Virus record (IMG/VR): IMGVR_UViG_3300024273_002055
Span: 1 to 64,000 of that record
DNA: 64,000 bases
Direction: 5' to 3' (one strand)
Source of the DNA: a virus
Positions 23,595 through 32,186 of the stretch are shown in pieces; position 1 is the first letter of the stretch; each line of letters opens with the position of its first letter. The translations under genes and the position numbers were made by a program. The notes under the pieces are model-generated. The model did not search any database, was not told the DNA's origin, and was given only the letters and a program-made list of their open reading frames with translations.

Positions 23595-24157
23595 TGAAAG
23601 AAACACTGCCTTTGGCTAAATGTAGAACTCTGTTCTTTGGGAAAGACGTTGATATGGAATCTATAGAATCTATATCTGAAAATATTATAAAGATAAATGA
23701 AGATGATAGTTTTTTAGAAAAGCTTTATCCTGTATATGGATTGAAATATGAGCGTAAACCTATAAAAATAATGATTGACAGTTATGGCGGATACGTTTAC
23801 CAGTGTATGGGATTGATAGGTATTATGGAAAGTTCAAAAACAGAAATACACACTTATGCCACTGGGGCTGCGATGTCTTGTGGTTTCATAATGTTAATAT
23901 GTGGACATAAAAGATTTGCATACAAACACGCTACACCTATGTACCATCAAGTTTCGACTGGCTTCTGGGGTAAAACTCAAGATATGGAAGAGAGTTATAA
24001 GGAAACAAAAAGACTTCAGGGCAAATTTGAATCATTAACTTTAGAGAAAACAAAAATATCTAAATCAAAATTAAAAGAAATTTTAAAGACAAAACAGGAT
24101 TGGTATATGGATGCGGAAGAGGCTGTGTCCTTTGGTGTTGTGGATAAAATAATATAG
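23594..24157 (+). CDS. ClpP-like serine protease (divergent)
   Basis: 187 residues. IMIDSYGGYVYQCMGL (59-74), ATGAAMSCGFIML (89-101) with Ser95, MYHQVSTG (116-123) with His118 and KQDWYMDAEEAVSFGVVDKI (167-186) with Asp169 reproduce the ClpP fold and triad. The N-terminal region differs from canonical ClpP, and it has no adjacent Clp ATPase. A second, canonical ClpP is encoded at 43765. Phages use ClpP-like proteases for prohead maturation, so this is a candidate prohead protease as well as a cytosolic one. Confidence 0.75.
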   Translation: MKETLPLAKCRTLFFGKDVDMESIESISENIIKINEDDSFLEKLYPVYGLKYERKPIKIMIDSYGGYVYQCMGLIGIMESSKTEIHTYATGAAMSCGFIMLICGHKRFAYKHATPMYHQVSTGFWGKTQDMEESYKETKRLQGKFESLTLEKTKISKSKLKEILKTKQDWYMDAEEAVSFGVVDKII

Positions 24158-24462
24158 TGAAGTGGGTTTCACATAATAGATTGATTGTTGAAAAAACTTC
24201 TTCAAAAGAAACTTTAAGTGAATGTCAAAATGATTTTTATAGTTTATATGAGGGTGTGTCACTATTCAATTATAAATTTAATACAGTTAACAGAGTGTTT
24301 CGTTATAACAAAATGTCTGATAAAGAAAAAAAAACTCTTTTGTCCTTGTTAGATAGTGCGACAACCACAGATGAAATTAAAAAAATAATAAAAATAAATA
24401 AACTCCAAACAAACTTGCGGCATATAGACACCCAGGAGAGAGTACGACATTTAGATTTATGA
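24157..24462 (+). CDS. Hypothetical protein
   Basis: 101 residues from GTG 24157, overlapping the ClpP-like stop by one base. A short N-terminal beta-rich part and a helical C-terminus (DEIKKIIKINKLQ). ATG within the frame (MSDKEKKTLL, about residue 53) is an alternative start. Overlaps the next gene by four bases. Not recognised. Confidence 0.4.
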   Translation: MKWVSHNRLIVEKTSSKETLSECQNDFYSLYEGVSLFNYKFNTVNRVFRYNKMSDKEKKTLLSLLDSATTTDEIKKIIKINKLQTNLRHIDTQERVRHLDL

Positions 24463-24953
24463 TGGAAATTGAATGGCTATTAGTTAATTATAAACATGAC
24501 AAGGATAATGATAAAATGTATTCTGATTGTGTAGAAATAAAAGATAATAAAATTTTTAATGATTTAACATTTTCGCAATCAATTAGAGGTAATGTGAAAA
24601 ATGTTGGATTTTTTAAATTTCGTATAACTAAAGGTTGTGATATAAGATATTATGCTAATTTCAGTAGAATAAAAAATCATTCAAGATTTAAAAACAAATT
24701 CTTATTAACATTAACTGGTCAAATTGATGTTTTAAGCCCAAGCCACCATAATAGCAATCAGGCCAAAATTCAAGTCGCAGGCTCTTATGACAAAGCAAGA
24801 GATGCACTTCAGGCTGCGAATGACATTTCTAATGGCTTTATAAATTCATTAGTTAGTGGTGGAGATAATTTGGAATTTTGCAAAGAAAGCAAAAAATTAT
24901 TAATAGAAAAAAAACATGAGCTTCGGTTCGTTGGGCGACCACAATTAAAATAA
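24459..24953 (+). CDS. Hypothetical protein
   Basis: 164 residues from ATG 24459 (ATGATGG overlap). Beta-rich N-terminal two thirds, then a helical segment with AGSYDKARDALQAANDISNG. The C-terminus is basic. No family recognised. Lies six bases before the deformylase gene in the same run. Confidence 0.5.
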   Translation: MMEIEWLLVNYKHDKDNDKMYSDCVEIKDNKIFNDLTFSQSIRGNVKNVGFFKFRITKGCDIRYYANFSRIKNHSRFKNKFLLTLTGQIDVLSPSHHNSNQAKIQVAGSYDKARDALQAANDISNGFINSLVSGGDNLEFCKESKKLLIEKKHELRFVGRPQLK

Positions 24954-24958
24954 AAATT

Positions 24959-25519
24959 ATGATTAAAGAAATAGTAAAATATGGTGATGATATACTTAGA
25001 ATTGTTTGTGAGAAATACGCTTCTGGTGCTATTGACATCAATGAATTAATTTCAAACCTAAAAGACACACTTAACTCAGTTAAAAATGGAGCAGGATTAG
25101 CTTCTCCACAAATAGGCATTAATAATAGAGTTTTTGTAACCAGAAACTATAGAGACGACAAGCCAGATGAAATGCTTACATTCATAAATCCAGAAATAAT
25201 AACAAAGTCTAAAGAACAAGTTAAGGTTCCTGATGGCTGCTTAAGCATACCCAATATACACTCTGAAACAGAAAGACATTCTTACATAACAGTATCTTAC
25301 CTGGATGAGGGGCTAAATAGAGTGGAAGAAGAGTTAGAGGGATTTCAATCTGTTGTGTTTCAACATGAACTAGACCACTTAAATGGCGTTTTGTTTTTAG
25401 ACTTGTTAAGTCAGGAAGAAAAAGAAAAGATTGAAGAGTTTATTTTGAGACAGAAAAGTGAGCCTAACATATTTTATATTGAAGGAAAAATAATTGAAAT
25501 GAGTTTAAAAAATGGCTAA
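24959..25519 (+). CDS. def: Peptide deformylase
   Basis: 186 residues. Motif I GAGLASPQ (44-51), motif II DGCLS (92-96, metal ligand Cys94; Asp replaces the usual Glu), motif III QHELDH (135-140, ligands His136 and His140, catalytic Glu137). This is a complete type of enzyme that removes the N-formyl group from nascent proteins at the ribosomal exit. Phage deformylases are known in marine viruses and may speed maturation of phage proteins. Overlaps the next gene by eight bases. Confidence 0.92.
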   Translation: MIKEIVKYGDDILRIVCEKYASGAIDINELISNLKDTLNSVKNGAGLASPQIGINNRVFVTRNYRDDKPDEMLTFINPEIITKSKEQVKVPDGCLSIPNIHSETERHSYITVSYLDEGLNRVEEELEGFQSVVFQHELDHLNGVLFLDLLSQEEKEKIEEFILRQKSEPNIFYIEGKIIEMSLKNG

Positions 25520-25733
25520 AAAAATAATGTTTGAAGAAGTGATGCGTGAAGAGTCTAGAATTTTTAGAGTTAATATGGGAACTATACCTCCAGGTGAGGT
25601 TGAAGCTTTTTTGGCCAAAATTAAATCAGAATATAAGAAAAGTCCCATCATGCATTTCCAACAAAACTTATACAAAAGAACCCTCATTACAGAGAAGGTA
25701 GAAAAATTCCCACCATTGCCATATGAAAGATAG
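25512..25733 (+). CDS. Small protein with a portal-like segment
   Basis: 73 residues. ESRIFRVNMGTIPPGEVEAF - LAKIKSEYKKSP resembles the segment RVFYIDVGNLP..KAE-YL..I...YK of T4-type portal proteins (gp20), but the rest of a portal is missing. It may be a small protein that borrows this fold, a displaced fragment or chance. It follows the deformylase gene with an overlap of eight bases. Treat the portal link as tentative. Confidence 0.4.
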   Translation: MAKKIMFEEVMREESRIFRVNMGTIPPGEVEAFLAKIKSEYKKSPIMHFQQNLYKRTLITEKVEKFPPLPYER

Positions 25734-25797
25734 CTATTACTTTCCAATAAGATAAAAGGATTATTGACTTTTGTAAAAAATATGTTATTTATAATAT

Positions 25798-26505
25798 ATG
25801 TACAAAAGACTATCAGGATTCAACATAAGGAAGGCAATGGAGTTGGAAATATCTATAGAAGATATTTTTCAAATAACCACGGAAGAAGAGGGGGATAAAG
25901 CAGCTAAAGAAATATACTTAGATGACATAACACACTCTTCAGAGATAGATAATATAGATGAAATTTTTAAAGATGATAAAAATATAATTTTTTACTATTC
26001 TCCCAAAAAAGAGGTTATCATAAACGAAACTCTTAAAGCTTATATTTATGAATTTTATGTAGCAAGTCGTGAATTTGAACCAGGAGCTGGTGATTCTATA
26101 ATATTATCTGAAAAGTCTAAAGAAATTATGTTTTTAAACACAGAGGTAATTGGTAACTCTGATTTTATAGAAAACATTATGGCTGCCCAAAGATATTTGG
26201 GACAATTTGAAAAAGCTATATTCAAAAGAAAATTTATTGGAATAGGAAACTTTCAAATGGAAGAATACGCTATAAGTCATTTAATGGTTGGATTCTCAGA
26301 ACTTCATTTACTGGACTTCTTCATAAAGGACAGTAATTTAATATCTACCATTACAAATATAATATCAGCAGAATATGAAAAAGATATTTTGGAGCAAAAA
26401 GAATATTTTACAGAAGAAGAGTTTGAGGTTTTAATGCAAACTGTTAATAAGCACAAAAAGATTCTAAGCGGAAGAAATAGTGGATTAGACTTTGATTTTA
26501 CATAA
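25798..26505 (+). CDS. Acidic hypothetical protein
   Basis: 235 residues, helical, strongly acidic (runs of Glu/Asp). Preceded by TTGACTTTTG (25764) and GTTATTTATAATATATG directly at the start codon. Not recognised. Its 3' end faces the RNase H gene across the IS200/IS605-like hairpin. Confidence 0.5.
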   Translation: MYKRLSGFNIRKAMELEISIEDIFQITTEEEGDKAAKEIYLDDITHSSEIDNIDEIFKDDKNIIFYYSPKKEVIINETLKAYIYEFYVASREFEPGAGDSIILSEKSKEIMFLNTEVIGNSDFIENIMAAQRYLGQFEKAIFKRKFIGIGNFQMEEYAISHLMVGFSELHLLDFFIKDSNLISTITNIISAEYEKDILEQKEYFTEEEFEVLMQTVNKHKKILSGRNSGLDFDFT

Positions 26506-26510
26506 TTACG

Positions 26511-26557
26511 ATAAATCCTCAAGAAAGCCCTCGACTTTAGTCGTGGGAGGATGTCAA
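26511..26557. repeat. IS200/IS605-type end hairpin (omega-RNA-like scar)
   Basis: On the plus strand: TCCTC (26516-26520), AAGAAAG, then CCC-T-CGAC, loop TTTA, GTCG-T-GGG, GAGGA (26547-26551 reuses the last G), then TGTCAA. The GACTTTAGTC core with flanking CCC/GGG, ending GGATGTCAA, is what I know from right ends of IS200/IS605 elements carrying tnpB, which also form the 3' part of omega RNAs. No transposase or TnpB gene is nearby. There is no T-run on either strand, so it is not a normal terminator. Confidence 0.5.
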
Positions 26558-26561
26558 ATAA

Positions 26562-26969
26562 TTACTTTCTGTCAAAATCTGCAAATACTTCGCCCCAATC
26601 TTTAGTCTTCCATTTCAAAACTTCACTTTTGTAAGTGTTATTTTTTAACCAATTTTCAGCTCTAGATATAACTTCCCACAAATCTTTAGTTCTGGAACTG
26701 TAGTCCATCCCACTATTTACCTTCTTGTTTCTAACCCATGCAATAGCTGTATTTGAGTCTGTATAAACATCCTTTTCTATGCCTTCTGATTTCATTTTTG
26801 CCAACGCATGAACAACTGCCAAGAACTCTCCAACATTATTAGTTCCAACAGAAAATGTTTCATGAAAATAAACATTTCCATTATCTGTCCAAACTCCTCT
26901 GTATTCCATGATTCCTGTTTTGCTTGAATAAGCAGCATCTACTGATATAGTGTTTTTTTTAAACATCAA
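26562..26969 (-). CDS. rnhA: Ribonuclease HI
   Basis: 135 residues. Catalytic Asp11 (ISVDAAYS), Glu48 (NNVGEFLAVVHAL), Asp71 (VYTDSNTAIAWV) and Asp131 in the C-terminal WGEVFADFDRK. The ending matches the Bacteroidota/phage type 'WGExxADFGRK'. It removes RNA from RNA-DNA hybrids, for instance primers in phage replication. Near topA and a gene of unknown function on the same strand. Confidence 0.88.
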   Translation of the reverse strand: MMFKKNTISVDAAYSSKTGIMEYRGVWTDNGNVYFHETFSVGTNNVGEFLAVVHALAKMKSEGIEKDVYTDSNTAIAWVRNKKVNSGMDYSSRTKDLWEVISRAENWLKNNTYKSEVLKWKTKDWGEVFADFDRK

Positions 26970-27445
26970 TTAACATATTTATATCTATAAGGATTTTTAT
27001 CTGATATATGATTTTTCAATTCTAAAATATTTGTTTTAAAATTAAGAGAAAAAGATTTAAACAATTCTTCAAAAACTTTATCATGCTCATCTTCTTTAAA
27101 AAAGCCATGAAAATTTAATCCTATATAAACAATTTTTTGGTTTTTTAATTTATATCTAGAAGATACCAAACTAACCTTAAACCTCTTTAAGTTAATGTAT
27201 TTAAATTTATTTTTAAAAAAAATACTTATCAAGTTCACATATCCGAATGTACCATGTTGTTCTCTTTCTGATTTTATTAGAAAATCATAACTAAAAGGAA
27301 AAACGACAACAAATTCAGACGTTTTACTTTTTGTAACATCTAAAATAAGACAATTTTCATCATATAGAAATTTAGCACCTTTTATTCGAGAAACTATTTG
27401 ACAATATTGACCTCCAACTTTAGACTCTACTAAAAGATGTCTCAT
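26966..27445 (-). CDS. Hypothetical protein between RNase H and topoisomerase genes
   Basis: 159 residues, Lys/Phe-rich, mostly beta by appearance (CQIVSRIKGAKFLYDENC, FVVVFPFSYDF). Overlaps the RNase H start by four bases and starts eight bases after the topA stop, so the three form one unit. Not recognised. Confidence 0.5.
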   Translation of the reverse strand: MRHLLVESKVGGQYCQIVSRIKGAKFLYDENCLILDVTKSKTSEFVVVFPFSYDFLIKSEREQHGTFGYVNLISIFFKNKFKYINLKRFKVSLVSSRYKLKNQKIVYIGLNFHGFFKEDEHDKVFEELFKSFSLNFKTNILELKNHISDKNPYRYKYVN

Positions 27446-27452
27446 AATTAAT

Positions 27453-29753
27453 TTACTTTTTCTTTTTGTAAGGCTTCTTTTTAGAAGTTTTAGAATTCTT
27501 TATTATTTCTTCACACTCCTTTAAGGTTAAATCTTTAGGCTCATATGATTGTGGTATTTTGAAATTTTTCTTTCCCTTCTTAATGTAAGCACCGTACTTA
27601 CCTTTTAAGACAAATATATCTTTACTTTCAAAATCTTTTATAACTCTATTCTTTTGTTCCTCTAAAGACTCTTTAATTAAAGAAACTGCTTCATCATAAT
27701 TTATTGTTTCTGGCTTATATTCTTCTGTTATAGATGCATAAACTTTATCCAACCTAACATATGGGCCAAACTTTCCTATTGCAACAGATAGCTCAGAACC
27801 TTCATACTCCCCCAAAACTCTAGGCCAATTCAATAACTCTATTGCTTGTTCTAAAGTTATCGAGCCAAACTCTATAGTCTTATCTATTTTAGCAAATTTT
27901 GGCTTTTCCTCATCGTCTTTATCTCCCATCTGTACCATTGGTCCATATCTGCCTATTTTAGCATATACAACCCTAAGAGTCCCTGGGTGTGTCCCCAACT
28001 CTCTAATCCCAACTTTACCTTCTTCTTCATTGGCTTTTTTAACTTTTTCAGAGAATGGTTCATAGAAATCTCTTATAACTGAAACCCACTCAGCATTACC
28101 TTTAGCTATTTCATCAAAATTACCTTCTACGGTTGCTGTGAAATTGTAATCCATAACCTTATCAAATGTACCCAGAAGATATTCAGTAACTATCATTCCC
28201 ATTTCAGAAGGTACAAATTTCTTTTTTTCTCCTCCATAGTTTTCGACACTTGTTTCTTCAGTAATTGAATCATTTTTTAAAAAAAGTTTATCTACACTTT
28301 TTTCTGACGGCTCCACATCTCTCAATTCAACGTATTCTCTTTTTTGTATTGTAGAGATTATACTGGCATATGTCGAAGGTCTTCCTATGCCTAACTCTTC
28401 TAACTTTTTTACTATAGAAGACTCAGAATATCTAGTTGGAGGCCTTTTAAATGTCTGAAAGGCGTTTATTTCTACACAATTAATTAAATCATCTTTAATT
28501 AAGTTAGGTAACAATCCAGACTCATCTTCTCCACCCTTATCTTCTGGTGTATACAATTTGAGAAAACCATCAAAATTTACAACTTCACCTTTTGTGACAA
28601 ATTTTTCTTTTGAATTTGACAACTTAGTCTTTATAGTTGTTCTCTCTATTTTGGCATCTGACATTTGTGATGCCATTGTACGCTTCCATATTAAATTATA
28701 TAGTTTTTTACAATCTTCTGAATCTCCAACAATATCTACCGATGGGTTTACTGGCCTTACTGCTTCGTGAGCCTCTTGTGCCCCTTTAGACTTTCCTTTG
28801 TACTTTTTTCTATTTGAATATTCACTACCAAATTTATTTATTATTTCACTTTCAATATCATTAAGAGAGTCTTCAGAAAGAGTAACAGAATCAGTTCTCA
28901 TATAGGTAATATGACCGCCCTCATAAAGTGACTGTGCTGCGCTCATTGTTCTATTTAAAGAAAAGCCCATTCTAGAGCTGGCGGCTTGCTGTAAAGTGGA
29001 AGTTGTAAATGGGGCGGGTGAAGTCTTTTTTCCAGGCTTTTTTTCTACTGAGTCTACACTAAACTTAGCTACCTGACACTTTTCCAAAAAAGATTTTGCG
29101 TCTTTTTTTTCTGAAAATCTTTTATCAAGAACTCCATTAAATTCACTTCCCTTAAAATCCATTAAAGATGTAACCTTGAAATCTGAACTTGTTGTAAATT
29201 TTTTAATTTCATTCTCTCTTTCTACCAATATTCTTAATGCGACAGATTGAACTCTACCACCACTAAGACCAGGTTTAACTTTTTTCCATAACAAAGGAGA
29301 TAAGTCAAAGCCAACAAGACGGTCTAGAACACGCCTAGCCTGTTGTGCATTAACCATATTCATATCTAAATCTACTGGGTTTGATATTGCTTCCAGTATT
29401 GCCTTTTTAGTTATTTCAGTAAAAATAATTCTCCTAGTTTTCGAGTCAGGCAACTTGAGACACTCTTTGATGTGCCAAGATATTGCAGTACCCTCTCTAT
29501 CATCATCTCCTGCTAGCCAAACGACTTCTGCCTTATCAGCTAATTTTTTAATTCCTTTTACAACATCCTTTTTGTCTGATGATATAATGTATTTAGGAGT
29601 GAAATCATTTTCTTTGTCTATACCTTTGTTTCCCTTATCTAAGTCTCTAATGTGACCATAACTGGCTACCACTTTATACTCATTACCTAAAAAGCCTTGT
29701 ATTTTATTTATCTTACCTGGCGACTCTACTATTACTAAATTTTTTGCTGACAT
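27453..29753 (-). CDS. topA: DNA topoisomerase I (type IA)
   Basis: 766 residues. TOPRIM domain VIVESPGKINKI (8-19) with GHIRDL and the acidic DDDREG motif (about 78-83), catalytic Tyr284 in GHITYMRTDS, and PTRYSESSIVKKLEELGIGR. The C-terminal tail has three Topo_C repeats (GRYGPMVQMG, GKFGPYVRLD, GKYGAYIKKG) and a poly-Lys end. The enzyme relaxes negatively supercoiled DNA, and the near full cellular length is notable for a phage. A host-like TATATTTG box lies on the minus strand at 29779-29786. Confidence 0.95.
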   Translation of the reverse strand: MSAKNLVIVESPGKINKIQGFLGNEYKVVASYGHIRDLDKGNKGIDKENDFTPKYIISSDKKDVVKGIKKLADKAEVVWLAGDDDREGTAISWHIKECLKLPDSKTRRIIFTEITKKAILEAISNPVDLDMNMVNAQQARRVLDRLVGFDLSPLLWKKVKPGLSGGRVQSVALRILVERENEIKKFTTSSDFKVTSLMDFKGSEFNGVLDKRFSEKKDAKSFLEKCQVAKFSVDSVEKKPGKKTSPAPFTTSTLQQAASSRMGFSLNRTMSAAQSLYEGGHITYMRTDSVTLSEDSLNDIESEIINKFGSEYSNRKKYKGKSKGAQEAHEAVRPVNPSVDIVGDSEDCKKLYNLIWKRTMASQMSDAKIERTTIKTKLSNSKEKFVTKGEVVNFDGFLKLYTPEDKGGEDESGLLPNLIKDDLINCVEINAFQTFKRPPTRYSESSIVKKLEELGIGRPSTYASIISTIQKREYVELRDVEPSEKSVDKLFLKNDSITEETSVENYGGEKKKFVPSEMGMIVTEYLLGTFDKVMDYNFTATVEGNFDEIAKGNAEWVSVIRDFYEPFSEKVKKANEEEGKVGIRELGTHPGTLRVVYAKIGRYGPMVQMGDKDDEEKPKFAKIDKTIEFGSITLEQAIELLNWPRVLGEYEGSELSVAIGKFGPYVRLDKVYASITEEYKPETINYDEAVSLIKESLEEQKNRVIKDFESKDIFVLKGKYGAYIKKGKKNFKIPQSYEPKDLTLKECEEIIKNSKTSKKKPYKKKK

Positions 29754-29850
29754 CTATTAATTATCAATGATTTAAAGACAAATATAACATTTTTTAATTA
29801 AACATAAAAGAAAACTTTACATAAAACAAGTCATTATTATAATAAAACTT

Positions 29851-29860
29851 AATATTTATA
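29851..29860 (+). promoter_or_regulatory. Candidate late promoter, AATATTTATA
   Basis: AATATTTATA 23 bases before the start at 29883. Same motif and similar distance as before other genes with the shared N-terminal tag. Confidence 0.35.
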
Positions 29861-29882
29861 TCTGAAACGTATTTTTAATATA

Positions 29883-30293
29883 ATGAAAGAAAAATCAGTC
29901 AGACTGTTAGTGAGGGAGGTTATTAGTGAGATTGCTATGTCAATGGGTGGTTCTGGGTGGGACAGCAACAATGATATCCAGTCATTTCATGGATATCCTT
30001 CTGGGTATGGTCAATTTCCTTATTTATATACAGACATACCTGAAATGTTGCCCGGTGCAGAGGAGATAAATAAAAACAGTGAGCATATAAAAATAAAAAA
30101 ATACGAAAACAACAATGAAGTATATGACTTTCCTTTTGAGAATTTTAAAAAAGGATTTGAAATTGAAAAATCAGAACTAGAAAAACAAAAACAACTGTTG
30201 AATGTTTTTGACATAGCAAAAAAAGTTATAGACAATTTAAGAAAAGACAAAAATTTTTATCAAGATGAGAATGCTGGAGATACACCGCAGTAA
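29883..30293 (+). CDS. Putative virion protein with capsid-targeting-like N-terminus
   Basis: 136 residues. KSVRLLVREVISEIA at the N-terminus is the clearest copy of the shared tag, nearly identical in pattern to that at 20546 (IVREVLSEI). Then a Gly/Ser/Tyr-rich stretch (MGGSGWDSNNDIQSFHGYPS) and a helical, charged C-terminus. By analogy with T4 internal proteins it may be packaged in the head and processed after ISE. Standing alone on the plus strand after topA. Confidence 0.5.
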   Translation: MKEKSVRLLVREVISEIAMSMGGSGWDSNNDIQSFHGYPSGYGQFPYLYTDIPEMLPGAEEINKNSEHIKIKKYENNNEVYDFPFENFKKGFEIEKSELEKQKQLLNVFDIAKKVIDNLRKDKNFYQDENAGDTPQ

Positions 30294-30297
30294 AGTT

Positions 30298-30495
30298 ATG
30301 GTTATATTGGAAGTGGACTATAGCGAATTCGAAAGAAACCATTTTGATGATATATGGGATGCGATTAGAGATGTTTACGAAGAAGAACTTTACAAGCTAA
30401 AAAAAATAGAGAGAAAAAAAGATAAAATGCATGTTAAACTTAACATACTAAGAAGACGTGCATATTTAAAAGAAAGAAAAAAAACTAAACAATAG
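30298..30495 (+). CDS. Small basic helical protein
   Basis: 65 residues from ATG 30298, five bases after the previous stop: MVILEVDYSEFERNHFDDIW then a basic helical tail (LRRRAYLKERKKTKQ). An earlier in-frame ATG (30265) would overlap the upstream gene by 29 bases. Its end overlaps the convergent gene by 11 bases. Not recognised. Confidence 0.45.
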   Translation: MVILEVDYSEFERNHFDDIWDAIRDVYEEELYKLKKIERKKDKMHVKLNILRRRAYLKERKKTKQ

Positions 30496-30847
30496 TTATA
30501 TAACTTACACCATTCGTCATAGTTATTTTCTCTAAATTTATATATGTAAGATTACCAGACACACTTTCATGTAAAGACTCCCACCTTTCTGTTAATAAAA
30601 TCTTTTTTCCAAAAGCAAAACAAGCGAAAGACTCTATTGAAGCATAATCCATATCATCATCTAGCTCTGATTTTCTACTTTTTTTGAGTGTGTAATAAAG
30701 AAATGATGATTCATATTCTTCAATTTCCGAAATTTGACTAAGGTTAATTCTGACAACACCCCAATCATATACAATTACATAACGATTACCAGTATTGGCT
30801 GGGTTATGTATTGTTCCTTGAATATATTTTCTCTTAGCAAATTCCAA
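30485..30847 (-). CDS. Hypothetical protein
   Basis: 120 residues, beta-rich N-terminal part (RYVIVYDWGVVRINLSQI), acidic centre (ELDDDMDYASIES). Begins one base after the stop of the coiled-coil gene at 30849. Not recognised. Confidence 0.5.
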   Translation of the reverse strand: MEFAKRKYIQGTIHNPANTGNRYVIVYDWGVVRINLSQISEIEEYESSFLYYTLKKSRKSELDDDMDYASIESFACFAFGKKILLTERWESLHESVSGNLTYINLEKITMTNGVSYITIV

Positions 30848-30848
30848 T

Positions 30849-31607
30849 CTATAGCTTTTTTAACATAATCTCCTTTACAACTTCATTGTCATAAGACACT
30901 AAATCATAAGTGACATCTGTCACTTCAACTCCACACACTCTTCCTTCTGAGTTTTTTAATATCAACTTAGTGCCCTTAGATAAGTGCTCCAAGACACTTT
31001 CTGGTGGCAGCTCTATGTCAGACATGGTAAAGTTTAGATTTTCTATATTTACTCTAGTGTGGCTTCTAGTTTCTTTTACTATCTCATTAACAATAGTTTG
31101 ACCAGTTATGCTTTTCATCGAAGCCTCTTGCACTAAAAACTCTTGTTTTTTCTCTTGAAAATAACTGTTTATCTCTTTAGTTTTTGTTTCTATTAATGAT
31201 TCAAGATTTTTAGAAACTTTTTCTATTTGAGATTCAATTTCTAATTTTGTTTCTTCTCCTAAACTTATTATGCTAGCCTTCTCTTTTTCCTTTTCCCTTT
31301 TAACCACCTCTTCCTCTTCCAGCATTTTAAGCAACTCTTCCTCGTTTTGCTTTTTTATACTCTCCTTCGATACAACATAATTTCCATTGGAGTAGTTTTC
31401 AATTACGTAATTTACATAATCATCTCTATTTGCACTTTCGTTATAAGAGGGGTGCCCTTTAAAGTTATATCTTATAATTAGAGTCTTTATTGCATCGTAC
31501 TCCCTTCCATTATAGTTTTTAACTATTCTGTCTACCTCTTTTATTTTAGCAGGATTATAATGATTATACAAATCAATAAGTGCTTTCTTAAAACTGTCAG
31601 AATCCAT
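30849..31607 (-). CDS. Coiled-coil hypothetical protein
   Basis: 252 residues. N-terminal 80 residues look like a small helical domain, followed by a long charged coiled coil (about 85-165, EEELLKMLEEEEVVKREKEK ...) and a C-terminal beta domain (FTMSDIELPPESVLEHLSKG, LILKNSEGRVCGVEVTDVTY). Likely a structural or scaffold-like component, but unassigned. A TTTATTTATAAAATAA box lies just before the start, after the ssb terminator. Confidence 0.5.
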   Translation of the reverse strand: MDSDSFKKALIDLYNHYNPAKIKEVDRIVKNYNGREYDAIKTLIIRYNFKGHPSYNESANRDDYVNYVIENYSNGNYVVSKESIKKQNEEELLKMLEEEEVVKREKEKEKASIISLGEETKLEIESQIEKVSKNLESLIETKTKEINSYFQEKKQEFLVQEASMKSITGQTIVNEIVKETRSHTRVNIENLNFTMSDIELPPESVLEHLSKGTKLILKNSEGRVCGVEVTDVTYDLVSYDNEVVKEIMLKKL

Positions 31608-31631
31608 TTTCTTTTATTTTATAAATAAAAC

Positions 31632-31661
31632 AAAAAAAGGCTGATTAACAGCCTTTTTTTG
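31632..31661 (-). terminator. Rho-independent terminator after ssb
   Basis: AAAAAAAGGCTG - ATTAA - CAGCCTTTTTTT. A symmetrical hairpin with A- and T-runs, so it could stop transcription from either side. On the minus strand it lies directly after ssb. Confidence 0.85.
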
Positions 31662-31678
31662 AAGTTTAAAAACTTAAC

Positions 31679-32161
31679 CTAGAATGGCAAGTCATCATCC
31701 GTACCACCTACAGCAGCTTGTGGTGCGGCAACTTGTGGCGTAACGGCTGGTGCAGCAGCTTGTGGTGCAGCAGCTTGTGGCGCAGCAGCTTGTGGTGCAG
31801 CAGCTTGTGGTGCAGCAGCTTGTGCGTTCTCATTTCTTCTTCCGTCTGTTAGGATTCTGAAATCTCTAGCATTTATATCTGTATATCTAATTTTACTACC
31901 ATCTCTTTCAACGGTTCTATACTTTAATTCTCCTTCAACAAAAACTAAACTACCTTTTTGCAAGATTCTCTGAGCATTTTCTGCTAACTTTCCAAACATT
32001 GTGATATTATGCCAAGAAGTCTCTTCTTGCTTTACACCACTTTTGTCAGTCCAGTTTTTGTTTGTGCCTACTGAGATTCTAGCCAATGTAGTTCCATTGT
32101 CTAACGTTTTTACATCTGGGTCCGCCCCCAGTCTTCCTAATACTTCTACTTTGTTTACCAT
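31679..32161 (-). CDS. ssb: Single-stranded DNA-binding protein
   Basis: 160 residues. The OB fold opens MVNKVEVLGRLGADPDVK and continues with TSWHNITMFGKLAENAQR and GSLVFVEGELKYRT, as in bacterial SSB. A low-complexity linker of repeated QAAAP units (about 113-145) leads to the acidic tip DDDLPF, which in cellular SSBs recruits replication proteins. The intact tip suggests that it can dock host or phage partners. It has a perfect host-type promoter and its own terminator, so it is probably an early, independent transcript. Confidence 0.95.
   Translation of the reverse strand: MVNKVEVLGRLGADPDVKTLDNGTTLARISVGTNKNWTDKSGVKQEETSWHNITMFGKLAENAQRILQKGSLVFVEGELKYRTVERDGSKIRYTDINARDFRILTDGRRNENAQAAAPQAAAPQAAAPQAAAPQAAAPAVTPQVAAPQAAVGGTDDDLPF
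31750..31825 (-). repeat. 15-base tandem repeat encoding QAAAP in ssb
   Basis: About five near-perfect copies of a 15-base unit (on the plus strand GCAGCAGCTTGTGGT). Replication slippage here would change only the linker length by five residues per unit, so the linker is probably variable between related phages. Confidence 0.85.
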
Positions 32162-32186
32162 AATTATTATTTATTTTATATTAATT

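Noticed and set aside
26511-26557. A bidirectional rho-independent terminator between convergent genes
   Set aside because: No T-run on either strand, and the base sequence outside the stem matches IS200/IS605 ends better.
31750-31825. A short CRISPR-like repeat array
   Set aside because: The repeats are contiguous 15-base units in frame within ssb, with no spacers.
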